From NCBI RefSeq assembly GCF_014650555.1, contig NZ_BMVE01000006.1, positions 434,001-498,000 of the forward strand: a stretch of DNA of 64,000 nucleotides, read 5' to 3'. A program made the position numbers and the translations under genes. Each line of letters starts with the position of its first letter. Position 1 is the stretch's first letter. The stretch is from Streptomyces goshikiensis. GTDB lineage: Bacteria; Actinomycetota; Actinomycetes; Streptomycetales; Streptomycetaceae. Of this stretch, positions 1-8,250 are shown in pieces. The notes beneath the pieces were generated by a model. That model was not told where the DNA came from and made no database searches. It saw nothing but the letters and a program-made list of their open reading frames with translations.

Positions 1-1486
1 AGGTGAGGCGGCGGGTGCGGACGATCTCGTAGAGCTCGGAGCGGCTGAAGGGGAAGCAGCGGCACAGCCCCTTGTCGGCGGCGCTCGGCAGCAGCCGGCC
101 GATCACCTTGACGCAGCTGCCGCAGCCGGTGCCGGCATTGGTGCACTTCTTGACCTCGGCGAGGTCGGCGCAGGCGGTGATGGCCTTCTTGGTGACGTTG
201 TGGCAGGAGCAGATCACCGCGGTGTCGGGGAGCGCCGACGGGCCGAGCGTGACGGGCGCGCCGAGGCCGGCGGGGAGCACCAGCTGTTCGGGCGCGACGG
301 GCGGGACGCTGCCGGTGAGCGGGCGCAGCAGCCCGTACGAGTCGGCGTCGCCGACCAGGACGCCGCCGAGGAGGACGCCCTCGGGGGAGACGACCAGCTT
401 CTTGTAGACGCCGGAGCGGGAGTCCGAGTAGACGACGGCCAGGCTGCCGGAGGCCGCGCCGTGGGCGTCGCCGAAGGAGGCCACGTCCACGCCGAGCAGT
501 TTGAGCTTGGTGGAGAGGTCGGCCCCGGTGAACTCCTTGGCGCGGCCGAGCAGGTCCTCGGCGGCGGTCTCGGCCATCTCGTAGCCGGGGGCGACCAGGC
601 CGTAGACGCGGCCGTCGGCGGCGAGGGCGCATTCGCCGATCGCGTAGACGCGCGGGTCGGAGGTGCGGCAGCGGGCGTCGATGCCGATGCCGCCGCGTTC
701 GCCGACAGTGAGGCCCGCGGCGCGGGCGAGCTGGTCGCGGGGGCGGACGCCGGCGGAGAAGACCACGAGGTCGGTGGCGACGGTGGAGCCGTCGGAGAGC
801 CGCATGCCGGCGACCGAGCCGTCCTCGCCGGTGAGGATCTCCTGGGTGCCGACCCCCGTGTGGACGGTGAGCCCCATGTTCTCGATGGTGCGTAGCAGGG
901 CCGTGCCGCCGCCCTCGTCGATCTGGACGGGCATCAGGCGCGGGGCGAACTCGACGATGCGGGTGGTGAGTCCGAGGCCCTGGAGGGCGCCCGCGGCCTC
1001 CAGGCCGAGGAGGCCGCCGCCGACCACGGAGCCGCTGGTGCGGGTCCTCGCGTACTCCTCGATCTCCAGGAGGTCCTCGATGGTGCGGTAGACGAAGCAG
1101 CCGGGAGCGTCCTTGCCGGGGACGGGCGGGACGAAGGGGTGGCTGCCGGTCGCGAGGACGAGCACGTCGTACGGGAACACCCGGCCCGAGCGGGAGGTGA
1201 CGGTGCGGGCCTCGCGGTCGACGGCCTCGGCGGGGTCGCCGAGGTGCAGCTCGATGCCGTGCTCCGCCATGAACCCGGGCGGGGTCAGCGACAGGTCCTC
1301 GGGCGTGCTGCCGGAGAAGTACGAGGTCAGGTGGACGCGGTCGTAGGCGGGCCGGGGCTCCTCGCAGAGCACGGTGATCCGGTGCGTGGCGGTCGCACCG
1401 CGCTCGGCGAGGGCCTCCAGGTAGCGCTGGCCGACCATGCCGTGGCCGATGAGCACGATGGCGGGAGTGGGCGTGGCTGCGGCCAT
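1..1486 (-). CDS. nirB: Nitrite reductase [NAD(P)H] large subunit, 5' part (runs off the window)
   Basis: Assimilatory reduction of nitrite to ammonia in the cytoplasm, taking electrons from NAD(P)H through FAD and an Fe-S centre to siroheme. Only the first 495 codons are visible. They show an N-terminal Rossmann segment (VLIGHGMVGQRY), a second dinucleotide fold (VVGGGLLGLEAA), an FAD-binding segment (YAIGEC), and the BFD-like [2Fe-2S] domain with CSCHNV and CGSC. The siroheme/4Fe-4S domain would lie left of the window. The ATG at 1486 is preceded by a GGAGG-type ribosome site. A siroheme-type chelatase is encoded about 9.5 kb away at 11014-11733. The family assignment is secure; the partial status is due to the window edge, not to a visible mutation. 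Confidence 0.93.
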   Translation of the reverse strand, partial: MAAATPTPAIVLIGHGMVGQRYLEALAERGATATHRITVLCEEPRPAYDRVHLTSYFSGSTPEDLSLTPPGFMAEHGIELHLGDPAEAVDREARTVTSRSGRVFPYDVLVLATGSHPFVPPVPGKDAPGCFVYRTIEDLLEIEEYARTRTSGSVVGGGLLGLEAAGALQGLGLTTRIVEFAPRLMPVQIDEGGGTALLRTIENMGLTVHTGVGTQEILTGEDGSVAGMRLSDGSTVATDLVVFSAGVRPRDQLARAAGLTVGERGGIGIDARCRTSDPRVYAIGECALAADGRVYGLVAPGYEMAETAAEDLLGRAKEFTGADLSTKLKLLGVDVASFGDAHGAASGSLAVVYSDSRSGVYKKLVVSPEGVLLGGVLVGDADSYGLLRPLTGSVPPVAPEQLVLPAGLGAPVTLGPSALPDTAVICSCHNVTKKAITACADLAEVKKCTNAGTGCGSCVKVIGRLLPSAADKGLCRCFPFSRSELYEIVRTRRLT

Positions 1487-1758
1487 GATCAGGAGCCTCC
1501 TGCGGTAGGTGCGGCGGGCGCGGCCCGCGGGTGCCGCGGGACCGGCGCCGGCCACGGCCGCACCCGGGTTCCGAGGGCATGGCACGAGCGTGCGCCGCCG
1601 CTGTTTCCCCGCCGCATCGCCGGGGTTACCCGAGCGGAACGCTGACCTCAGCGCGCGGATTAAGCGCCCGTGAGGCGTTCCTCAAGGCCGGCTTAAGGAT
1701 CATCCGCGGGGCCCGGAGCGGGTCCTCGCGGCCCGGGCGGGCCCCTAGCGTGAGCGCC

Positions 1759-3054
1759 ATGCGAGATGCGGCGGTGCGGGTCAGGGGCGGGATGCTGGGC
1801 GGGGCGGGGGTGGTGGCCCTGCTGTGGGCGGCGCAGGTGCGGCCCTCCGCCCGGCTCGACGCGCTCTTCGCCACCGCCGCCCACCTGACAGGGCTGCTCG
1901 CCGGGTACGGGGTGCTGGTGCTGCTGTTCCTGATGGCCCGGGTGCCCGCCGTCGAGCACGGGGTCGGCGCCGACCGGCTCGCCCGCTGGCACGCGCTCGG
2001 CGGCCGGTACGTGCTGCTGCTCTGTTTCGGCCACGGGCTCCTCGCCCTCCTCGGCTACGCCGTGCACCAGGACGCCGACGTGGTCTCCGCCGTCCGGGAC
2101 CTGCTCGGCTACCCGGCCGTCGCCGCCGCCGCGGCCGGTACGGGGCTGCTGGCCGCCGTCGGCGTCAGCTCCGCCCGCGCCGTACGCCGCCGCGTCTCGC
2201 ACGAAACCTGGCGCGGCGTGCACCTGCTGGTCTACCTCGCCGCGGCGCTCGCTTTCGGCCACCAGCTCGCCGGGCCCGATCTCGCGGTCGCCGCCTGGTT
2301 CTGGGCCCTCGCCCACGCCACCGTCGCCGTGCTGCTGGTCTGGTACCGCGCCGTGGTCCCCGTACGGCAGGCCCTGCGGCACGCGCTGCGGGTGGGCGAG
2401 GTACGGGCGGAGGGGCCCGGGGTGGTGTCCGTCGTCATGTACGGGACGCACCTGGCGGAACTGCGCGCCGAGCCCGGGCAGTTCCTGCGCTGGCGCTTCC
2501 TCCAGCGCAGGCTCTGGCACACCGCCCTGCCGTTCTCGCTCTCCGCGCCGGCTGGCGGGGGAACCCTGCGGATCACGGTGAAGGCGCTCGGCGGCCACTC
2601 CCGCCGGATCCGGCGGCTGCGACCCGGCACCCGGGTCATCGCCACCGGACCGTTCGGGGCGCTCACCGCCGCCCGGCGGACCCGGCCCAAGGTGCTGCTC
2701 ATCGCCGGCGGCGTCGGGATCACCCCGATGCGGGCCCTGTTCGAGACGCTGCCGGGCGGGCCGGGGGACCTGACCCTGCTCTACCGGGCCGGGGCCGAGG
2801 AGCAACTCGTACTGCGCGGCGAACTGGAGGCCATCGCCGCCGAGCGGCAGGCCGGGCTGCACTACCTGCTCGGGCCGTCCGGCGCCGCGTACGATCCGCT
2901 GGCCCCGCAGGCGCTGGCGGCGCTGGTGCCGGACCTGGTGGAGCACGACGTGTACCTGTGCGGGCCGCCGGGGATGGCGGAGGCCACCCGGTCCGCGCTG
3001 CTGCGGGCCGGGGTGCCGGCCGGGCGCGTCCATTCCGAGTGCTTCAGCTTCTGA
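1759..3054 (+). CDS. Ferric-reductase-like membrane flavoprotein (FNR family)
   Basis: A 431-residue membrane oxidoreductase. Residues about 15-200 hold six or so hydrophobic segments with histidines typical of the ferric-reductase-like haem domain. The C-terminal half is an FAD/NAD module with the FAD motif LPFSLSA, a nucleotide motif GGVGITPM and a terminal CGPPGM. It probably moves electrons from NAD(P)H through FAD to haem. The substrate (Fe3+, nitrite pathway or oxygen) cannot be read from sequence. An upstream extension is open to 1531, but ATG 1759 follows a TAGCGT -10-like element by a few bases, so a leaderless start is plausible; an in-frame GTG at 1750 is the alternative. It is divergent from nirB. 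Confidence 0.85.
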   Translation: MRDAAVRVRGGMLGGAGVVALLWAAQVRPSARLDALFATAAHLTGLLAGYGVLVLLFLMARVPAVEHGVGADRLARWHALGGRYVLLLCFGHGLLALLGYAVHQDADVVSAVRDLLGYPAVAAAAAGTGLLAAVGVSSARAVRRRVSHETWRGVHLLVYLAAALAFGHQLAGPDLAVAAWFWALAHATVAVLLVWYRAVVPVRQALRHALRVGEVRAEGPGVVSVVMYGTHLAELRAEPGQFLRWRFLQRRLWHTALPFSLSAPAGGGTLRITVKALGGHSRRIRRLRPGTRVIATGPFGALTAARRTRPKVLLIAGGVGITPMRALFETLPGGPGDLTLLYRAGAEEQLVLRGELEAIAAERQAGLHYLLGPSGAAYDPLAPQALAALVPDLVEHDVYLCGPPGMAEATRSALLRAGVPAGRVHSECFSF

Positions 3055-3108
3055 TCTTTGCCCCGTCCGTCCGTTCGTCCGTCCGTCCGCGAGAGGGCAT
3101 AGCGCGTC

Positions 3109-3396
3109 ATGCGTCACCCGCTGCACGTTCCGTTGTCTGTCCCTGCGACCGTGGCCGCGCCCGCAGGCGTGCCCGGGGCCCGGCACCGCAAGCCGCGCGG
3201 GCCGTCCGCCCTGCGGGCAGGGGTGGCCGCCCTGGCCTCCGTACCGCCCGGGCGGCGGCTGGCGGCCGGGCTGGGGCTGGCCAGCGTGCTGGCCGCGACC
3301 GTACTGACGGCGGCCGTGGACCCGGCGGCTCCGGTGGCCCCGGACCGGGTGCCGGCCCGGGAAACCTCAACCTTTGCGCAAGTTTCCGGGGATTGA
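3109..3396 (+). CDS. Small hypothetical protein with one hydrophobic segment
   Basis: A 95-residue protein I do not recognise. It is basic at the N terminus and has one hydrophobic stretch around residues 53-70 (LAAGLGLASVLAATVLTAAV), followed by a short Pro/Ala/Thr tail. A GAGAGGG element precedes the ATG, and its upstream leader contains a CCGT-type short repeat (3064-3089). It sits 54 bases after the flavoprotein and 36 bases before the TauE/SafE permease, all on the same strand. Codon use fits the neighbourhood, but the short length and simple composition leave real doubt that it is expressed. Confidence 0.45.
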   Translation: MRHPLHVPLSVPATVAAPAGVPGARHRKPRGPSALRAGVAALASVPPGRRLAAGLGLASVLAATVLTAAVDPAAPVAPDRVPARETSTFAQVSGD

Positions 3397-3432
3397 TGAG
3401 TGGTGCACCCATCGGCTTCGTAGGGTCAGGAC

Positions 3433-4209
3433 GTGCCTGACATATCAACGACCATGATCATCGTGCTGTGCGTGGCCGCCGCGGCGGCCGGCTGGATCGA
3501 CGCGGTGGTGGGCGGCGGCGGACTGCTGCTCCTGCCCGCCCTGCTGCTCGGACTGCCCAACGCCCACCCCGCCACTGTGCTCGGCACCAACAAGGCCGTG
3601 GCCATCGTGGGCACCGCGGGCGCGGCCGTGACGTACGCGCGCAAGGCGCCGGTGGACGTGAAGCTCGCCGTCCGGATCGGACTGGCCGCGCTCGCCGGCT
3701 CGATGGGCGGCGCCGCGCTCGCCGGGGGCATCAGCAAGGACGCGCTCCGCCCGCTGATCATGCTGGTGCTGGTGGTGGTCGCCGGCTTCGTGATCTTCCG
3801 GCCGGCCTTCGGCACCGCCCCCGGCGCCACGCCCGTCAGCCGGCAGCGCGTGCTGCTCGCCATCGGGCTCGCGGGGCTCGGCATCGGCTTCTACGACGGC
3901 CTGATCGGTCCCGGCACCGGCACCTTCCTGGTCCTCGCCCTGACCGCGCTGCTCCACCTCGACCTGGTCACCGCCTCCGCCACCGCGAAGATCGTCAACT
4001 GCTGCACCAACGCCGGGGCGCTCGCGATGTTCGCCTACCAGGGCATGGTGCTGTGGCAGCTGGCCGCGCTGATGGCCGTGTTCAACCTGGCCGGAAGCAT
4101 GGTTGGGGCGCGGATGGCGCTCAAGAAGGGCAGCGGGTTCGTGCGGGGCGTGCTGCTGACGGTGGTGTCCGCGCTGGTGATCAAGCTGGGCTTCGAGCAG
4201 TGGGGCTGA
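3433..4209 (+). CDS. TauE/SafE (TSUP) family sulfite/organosulfonate-type exporter
   Basis: A 258-residue integral membrane protein. Two homologous halves of about four hydrophobic segments each carry the TSUP hallmark near the start, GWIDAVVGGGG (residues 18-28), and a related motif, GFYDGLIGPGTG, in the second half (about 156-167). TSUP proteins move small oxidised sulfur or organic anions across the membrane; the substrate here is unknown. The GTG at 3433 follows TAGGGT by about seven bases and has no ribosome site, a common arrangement for leaderless Streptomyces transcripts. Confidence 0.88.
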   Translation: MPDISTTMIIVLCVAAAAAGWIDAVVGGGGLLLLPALLLGLPNAHPATVLGTNKAVAIVGTAGAAVTYARKAPVDVKLAVRIGLAALAGSMGGAALAGGISKDALRPLIMLVLVVVAGFVIFRPAFGTAPGATPVSRQRVLLAIGLAGLGIGFYDGLIGPGTGTFLVLALTALLHLDLVTASATAKIVNCCTNAGALAMFAYQGMVLWQLAALMAVFNLAGSMVGARMALKKGSGFVRGVLLTVVSALVIKLGFEQWG

Positions 4210-4212
4210 GGC

Positions 4213-4938
4213 TCAGTACGTCGCCGTGAGGTGGGCGAAGACGACCACGTTCCCCCGGTAGCCGGTGCGGTGCGAGAAGCCGCCGCCACAGGTGATCACC
4301 CGGAGCTCGGCGCGCGGCGAGGGCCCGTAGACGCGGGAGTCGGGGAAGGCGTCGGCGTCGTAGACCTCGATCGCGTGGACGGTGAAGACGGCCGTCCGGC
4401 CGTCGGCGCGCGGCACCTCGATGGCGGCGCCTCGGCGCAGTGCGCCGAGGTTGTAGAAGACGGCCGGGCCGGTGGCGTGGTCCACGTGCCCGGCGATGAC
4501 GGCCGTGCCGGTGGCGCCGGGGGTGGTGCCGTCGCGGTACCAGCCCGCGAGGTCCCGGCGGGCCGGCGGGGGCACTTCGAGGCTGCCGTCGGGGTCCAGG
4601 CCGAGCCCGGTCAGCGGGGCGTCCACGCGGATGGAGGGGATCCGGATCCGGGTGGGCGGGGAGCCGGGGAGGGGCGCGATGCCCGGGCCGTAGTCGGCCG
4701 CGCGGGCGCTGAGGGAGTCGGCGGGGGAGGGCTGCGGGGGCCGGACCGGTTCGCTGGAGCCGCTGCCGACGAGCCAGATGCCGACGCAGGCGGCGAGCGC
4801 GAGGAGCCCGCCGCGGCCTGCGCGGCCGCCGGGTCCGGCGGGTCCGCCGTGTCTGCGGGGTCCGCCGCGTTTGCCGGGTCTGCCGGGTCTGCCGGGTCTG
4901 CCGGGTCTGCCGGGTCCGGCGTAGCCGGAGGTGCCCAT
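4213..4938 (-). CDS. Class F sortase
   Basis: A 241-residue membrane-anchored transpeptidase. An arginine/glycine/proline-rich cytoplasmic start (GRPGRPGRPG, residues 10-22) precedes a single membrane segment (about 42-58). The extracellular sortase barrel carries the catalytic triad: His151 in AGHVDH, Cys217 in VITCGGG and an Arg in HRTGYRG (224 or 228). A longer open frame exists, but ATG 4938 has AGGGGG directly upstream. The Gly-Arg-Pro run is encoded by a 9-bp tandem repeat at about 4864-4920. It lies 124 bases downstream of a C-terminally anchored secreted protein on the same strand, which makes that protein the obvious candidate substrate. Class F sortase function is poorly known. Confidence 0.9.
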   Translation of the reverse strand: MGTSGYAGPGRPGRPGRPGRPGKRGGPRRHGGPAGPGGRAGRGGLLALAACVGIWLVGSGSSEPVRPPQPSPADSLSARAADYGPGIAPLPGSPPTRIRIPSIRVDAPLTGLGLDPDGSLEVPPPARRDLAGWYRDGTTPGATGTAVIAGHVDHATGPAVFYNLGALRRGAAIEVPRADGRTAVFTVHAIEVYDADAFPDSRVYGPSPRAELRVITCGGGFSHRTGYRGNVVVFAHLTATY

Positions 4939-5062
4939 GCCTGCCCCCTGGGGTGTGCGTACGACTGGCCGTCGCCCGGCCCCGCGAACGGGGGGACCTC
5001 GCGGGGCGGGCAACGGGGGACGGTACCGGTCGGACCGCGGCCGAAGCCGCGGTGGGCGCCCG

Positions 5063-5614
5063 TCAGCTCCGCGTGCCGCTCGCCCGGCGACGCAGGAGCC
5101 AGGTACCGCCGGCGGCGGCCGCGGCCAGGACGGCCACTCCCGCCGCGATCTTGGCGGGGTCGGTGGTGGTGGTCGTCCCACCGCCGACCCCGGTCTTCAC
5201 GTGGCCCTGCGGGCCGCGCTCGGTGACGACGAGGTCGCCGGTGGCGAACTTGCCGTTGGCGCAGGTCGCGCCGATCTCGTAGGTGCCGGGAGGGGTGTCG
5301 CGGGCGACCTGGAACTGACCCACGACCACCTCCTTGTGCGTGCCCGGGACCAGCTTGAAGCGGCCGCCGCCGATGGTGCTGGCGTCGCCGTCGGCGTGGC
5401 TGCCGTTGCCGCAGGCGGAGGTGTTCGCGGTGACGGTGCCGCCGGGGGCGGCGGACTTGGGCCAGACCTCCAGGGAGGCGAAGTCGCCGGGAGCGAAACC
5501 GGTCAGGCCGGGCACGCCGAGTTCGGCCGCGGCGACCGCTCCGGCGACCGGGCCGGCGAAGGCGACGGCGGTCAGCGCGGAGGCGGTGAGCACGTGGGCG
5601 GTGCGTCGGCGCAT
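5063..5614 (-). CDS. Secreted, C-terminally anchored protein; candidate sortase partner
   Basis: A 183-residue exported protein. It has a signal peptide (basic MRRR, hydrophobic core, Ala-rich cleavage region near residue 30), an all-beta-looking middle with two cysteine pairs (SACGNG and ATCANG), then a Thr run and a hydrophobic segment. It ends in a basic tail (LLRRRASGTRS). This is the layout of a sortase substrate, but no LPXTG-like pentapeptide is visible; the conserved-looking segment before the membrane helix is HVKTGVGGG. AGGAG precedes ATG 5614. It is cotranscribed with the class F sortase. The molecular function is unknown. Confidence 0.75.
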   Translation of the reverse strand: MRRRTAHVLTASALTAVAFAGPVAGAVAAAELGVPGLTGFAPGDFASLEVWPKSAAPGGTVTANTSACGNGSHADGDASTIGGGRFKLVPGTHKEVVVGQFQVARDTPPGTYEIGATCANGKFATGDLVVTERGPQGHVKTGVGGGTTTTTDPAKIAAGVAVLAAAAAGGTWLLRRRASGTRS

Positions 5615-5769
5615 GGGGGGCTCCTGGGTGACGCGGGGTCGTGTTCCGAGATAAACCGGGGTGCGGGGTTCGCGCCTGCTGAGGTTGCGTCAGATTTGTG
5701 GGCCGGTGTGCGTTGACGCAGGTCAGGGTGGGTGAGGCGGTGTTCGGGGTGGGAGGGCCGTCCGGGTGG

Positions 5770-5824
5770 GCCCGCGGGGGCCGGGGGCGGGCTGCACCCC
5801 ACCCCACCCCCGGCCCCCGCGGGC
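5770..5824. repeat. Perfect 18-bp GC-only inverted repeat between divergent genes
   Basis: The arms 5770-5787 and 5807-5824 are perfectly complementary (GCCCGCGGGGGCCGGGGG and its complement) with a 19-base C/A-rich loop. It lies upstream of two divergently transcribed genes, so it cannot be a normal terminator for either. It ends 46 bases before the start codon at 5870 and could act as an attenuator or a structured 5' leader there. Confidence 0.7.
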
Positions 5825-5869
5825 GGGGAGACTGGGGGTGTGTTCGATGCGGCGCGAGGAGTGGGGGCT

Positions 5870-6307
5870 ATGGCAATGGGAGGCGGGGAGACGAGTGGGG
5901 AGCTGCCGTTCTTCGTCTACGGGACGCTGCGGCCCGGTGAGGTGAACCACGATCTGTTCCTCAAGGGCCGTACCGCCGCCGAGGAGGCCGCGCGGCTGCC
6001 CGGCGCGCTGCTCTACGACGGCCCCGGGTACCCGTACGCCGTTCCGCGGGCGGGGTCGGAGATCGTGGGCGAGCTGATCACCGCCGCCCCGGGGACGTAC
6101 GGGAGGCTGCTGGCCGAGCTGGACCGGCTGGAGGAGTACCACGGGCCCGGCCGGCCGCTGAACGTCTACGACCGGGTTCGCAGGGAGGCGGTCCGCCCGG
6201 ACGGGACCAGGGTTCCCGCCTGGGTCTATCTGGCCGCTCCGCTGCTGGAGCGGCGGCTGCGCGAGTCCGGTACCGAGATACCGGGCGGGGACTGGTTCCG
6301 GCGCTAG
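5870..6307 (+). CDS. Gamma-glutamylcyclotransferase-like (AIG2/GGCT fold) protein
   Basis: A 145-residue cytoplasmic protein with the family signature near the N terminus, FVYGTLRPGEVNHDL, and the acidic segment LAELDRLEEYHG that supplies the catalytic-type glutamate. Family members cyclise gamma-glutamyl groups to 5-oxoproline; close bacterial members are often uncharacterised, so the substrate is open. ATG 5870 has GAGGAG about seven bases upstream; a longer open frame reaches 5732 but has no better site. It is convergent with dnaG, with one base between the two stops. Confidence 0.85.
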   Translation: MAMGGGETSGELPFFVYGTLRPGEVNHDLFLKGRTAAEEAARLPGALLYDGPGYPYAVPRAGSEIVGELITAAPGTYGRLLAELDRLEEYHGPGRPLNVYDRVRREAVRPDGTRVPAWVYLAAPLLERRLRESGTEIPGGDWFRR

Positions 6308-6308
6308 C

Positions 6309-8216
6309 TCAGAGGCCCTCGGCGCCTCGGTTGCGCAGGCGCTGGCCGTACTGCTGGAGGACCCACAGCTCCTCCTGGACCGCCGCCAGTTGTTCCGCCG
6401 GGGCGTGCGGACCCAGGCGGGACATCGTGCCCTGGATCTCGTGCACCCGGCGGTCGACCGCGCGCAGGCGGACCTGGACCAGCTGGACCCCCGCGTAGAT
6501 CTCGTCCACCGTCTTCGCGTGGATCGCCTCGACCGCGAGCTCCGTCACCAGGGCCCGGACGGTGTCGTTCGGGGCGGCCGCGCGGACCCGGGCCAGGTAG
6601 TCGTCCGTGCCCTGCGAAGCGCCGCCCGCGTCGAGGATGGCCTGGCGGACGGCGGCGTAGGGCGGCGCGGTGAACTCGTCCATGCCGTAGGCGTCGAAGG
6701 CCGGGGAGACCAGGGCGGGCCGCTGGAGCGCCAGCTTCAGCAGCTCGCGCTCGGTGCGGTGGGCCGGGCTGCGCAGGTTCAGCGCGGGACCGCCCGCGGG
6801 GGCGGCGGGCGCCTGGGCGGCGCCCTCGTAACCGGAGGAGGCGCGGCCGCGGGACGGCGGCGGCTGCTGGCCGCCCCGCTCGCGGGCCCAGCGGGCCAGC
6901 TGCGCCACCCGCTTGACCACGAACTGCTCGTCGCGGATGCCGAGCATGCCCGCCAGCTGGACCGCCGACTCGTGCTGGATCGCGATGTTCTTGATGTTGG
7001 CGACGACGGGCGCGGCCTCGTCGAGCGCGGCCGCCCGGCCCGCCGGGTTCTCCAGGTTGTGCCGGGCCACGATGTGCCGCAGCGCGAACTCGAACAGCGG
7101 GGTACGGGCCTCCACGAGCCCGGACACGGCCGCGTCGCCCTGCGCGAGGCGCAGGTCGCAGGGGTCCATGCCGCCGGGGGCGATGGTGATCGAGGTCTCG
7201 GCGGCGAACTTCTGGTCGTCCTCGAAGGCCCGCAGGGCCGCCTTCTGCCCGGCCGCGTCGCCGTCGAAGGTGAAGATCACCTCGGCGGTCGCGTTGTCCA
7301 TCAGCAGGCGGCGCAGGATCTTGATGTGGTCCCCGCCGAACGCCGTGCCACAGGTCGCGATCGCGGTGGTGACCCCGGCCATGTGGCAGGCCATGACGTC
7401 GGTGTAGCCCTCGACGACCACGGCCCGGGAGGTCTTGGCGATCTCCTTCTTGGCCAGGTCGATGCCGTAGAGCACCTGGGACTTCTTGTAGATCGCCGTC
7501 TCCGGCGTGTTCAGGTACTTGGGGCCGTTGTCGTCGTCGCGCAGCTTGCGCGCGCCGAAGCCCACCACCTCGCCGCTGATGTCGCGGATGGGCCACATCA
7601 GCCGGCCGCGGAAGCGGTCGATGGGCTTGCCGCTGCGGCTGTCCTGGGCCAGGCCCGAGGTGATCAGTTCCTTGTCGGTGAAGCCCTTGCCGCGCAGGAA
7701 GCGGGTGAGGTGGTCCCAGCCGGCCGGGCTGTAGCCGACGCTGAAGTGCTCGGCGGCGGCCTGGTCGAAGCCGCGCTCCGCGAGGAACTTGCGGCCGATC
7801 TCGGCCTCGGCGCCGCCCAGCTGGTCCACGTAGAACTGCGCGGCGGCCTTGTGCGCCTCGACGAGGCGGATGCGCTCACCGCGGCCGCTGGTGCCGGCGG
7901 TGTAGCCGCCCTCCTCGTACCGCAGGGTGATGCCGGCCTGGCCCGCCAGCCGCTCGACCGCCTCCGAGAAGGAGAGGTGGTCGATCTTCATGATGAAGTC
8001 GAGGGTGTCCCCGCCCGCCTGGCAGCCGAAGCAGTGGTAGAGACCCTTGCCGGGGCTGACCTGGAAGGACGGGGACTTCTCGTCGTGGAAGGGGCAGAGG
8101 CCCTTGAGGTTGCCGCCGCCCGCGTTGCGGAGCTGGAGGTAGTCGGAGACCACGGCGTCGATCGGGACCGCGTCCCGTACCGCCTTCACGTCGTCGTCGT
8201 TGATCCGTCCTGCCAC
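6309..8216 (-). CDS. dnaG: DNA primase DnaG
   Basis: A 635-residue primase that makes RNA primers at the replication fork. The N-terminal CHC2 zinc ribbon has Cys41, His44, Cys62 and Cys65. A catalytic TOPRIM core follows, with VVVEGYTDVMA supplying the acidic residue and FDGDAAG the second motif. A C-terminal helicase-binding region then follows a Pro/Ala/Gly linker around residues 430-470. The start is GTG 8216. It follows the FAD reductase by 34 bases on the same strand, downstream of dgt, giving a dgt - reductase - dnaG transcription order. Confidence 0.97.
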   Translation of the reverse strand: MAGRINDDDVKAVRDAVPIDAVVSDYLQLRNAGGGNLKGLCPFHDEKSPSFQVSPGKGLYHCFGCQAGGDTLDFIMKIDHLSFSEAVERLAGQAGITLRYEEGGYTAGTSGRGERIRLVEAHKAAAQFYVDQLGGAEAEIGRKFLAERGFDQAAAEHFSVGYSPAGWDHLTRFLRGKGFTDKELITSGLAQDSRSGKPIDRFRGRLMWPIRDISGEVVGFGARKLRDDDNGPKYLNTPETAIYKKSQVLYGIDLAKKEIAKTSRAVVVEGYTDVMACHMAGVTTAIATCGTAFGGDHIKILRRLLMDNATAEVIFTFDGDAAGQKAALRAFEDDQKFAAETSITIAPGGMDPCDLRLAQGDAAVSGLVEARTPLFEFALRHIVARHNLENPAGRAAALDEAAPVVANIKNIAIQHESAVQLAGMLGIRDEQFVVKRVAQLARWARERGGQQPPPSRGRASSGYEGAAQAPAAPAGGPALNLRSPAHRTERELLKLALQRPALVSPAFDAYGMDEFTAPPYAAVRQAILDAGGASQGTDDYLARVRAAAPNDTVRALVTELAVEAIHAKTVDEIYAGVQLVQVRLRAVDRRVHEIQGTMSRLGPHAPAEQLAAVQEELWVLQQYGQRLRNRGAEGL

Positions 8217-8250
8217 GCGTGAAGTCTACGGCCGGGCGGGGGCAAACCCG

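Noticed and set aside
200..1645. Several plus-strand frames opposite nirB
   Set aside because: The continuous minus-strand frame has Rossmann, FAD and 2Fe-2S motifs of NirB; the plus frames are compositionally biased shadows.
3061..3090. CCGT/TCGT short repeats
   Set aside because: A brief simple-sequence run in a gene leader; too short and irregular to call a functional repeat.
6390..8222. A 610-codon plus-strand frame opposite dnaG
   Set aside because: The primase on the other strand has all zinc and TOPRIM motifs; the shadow frame has none.
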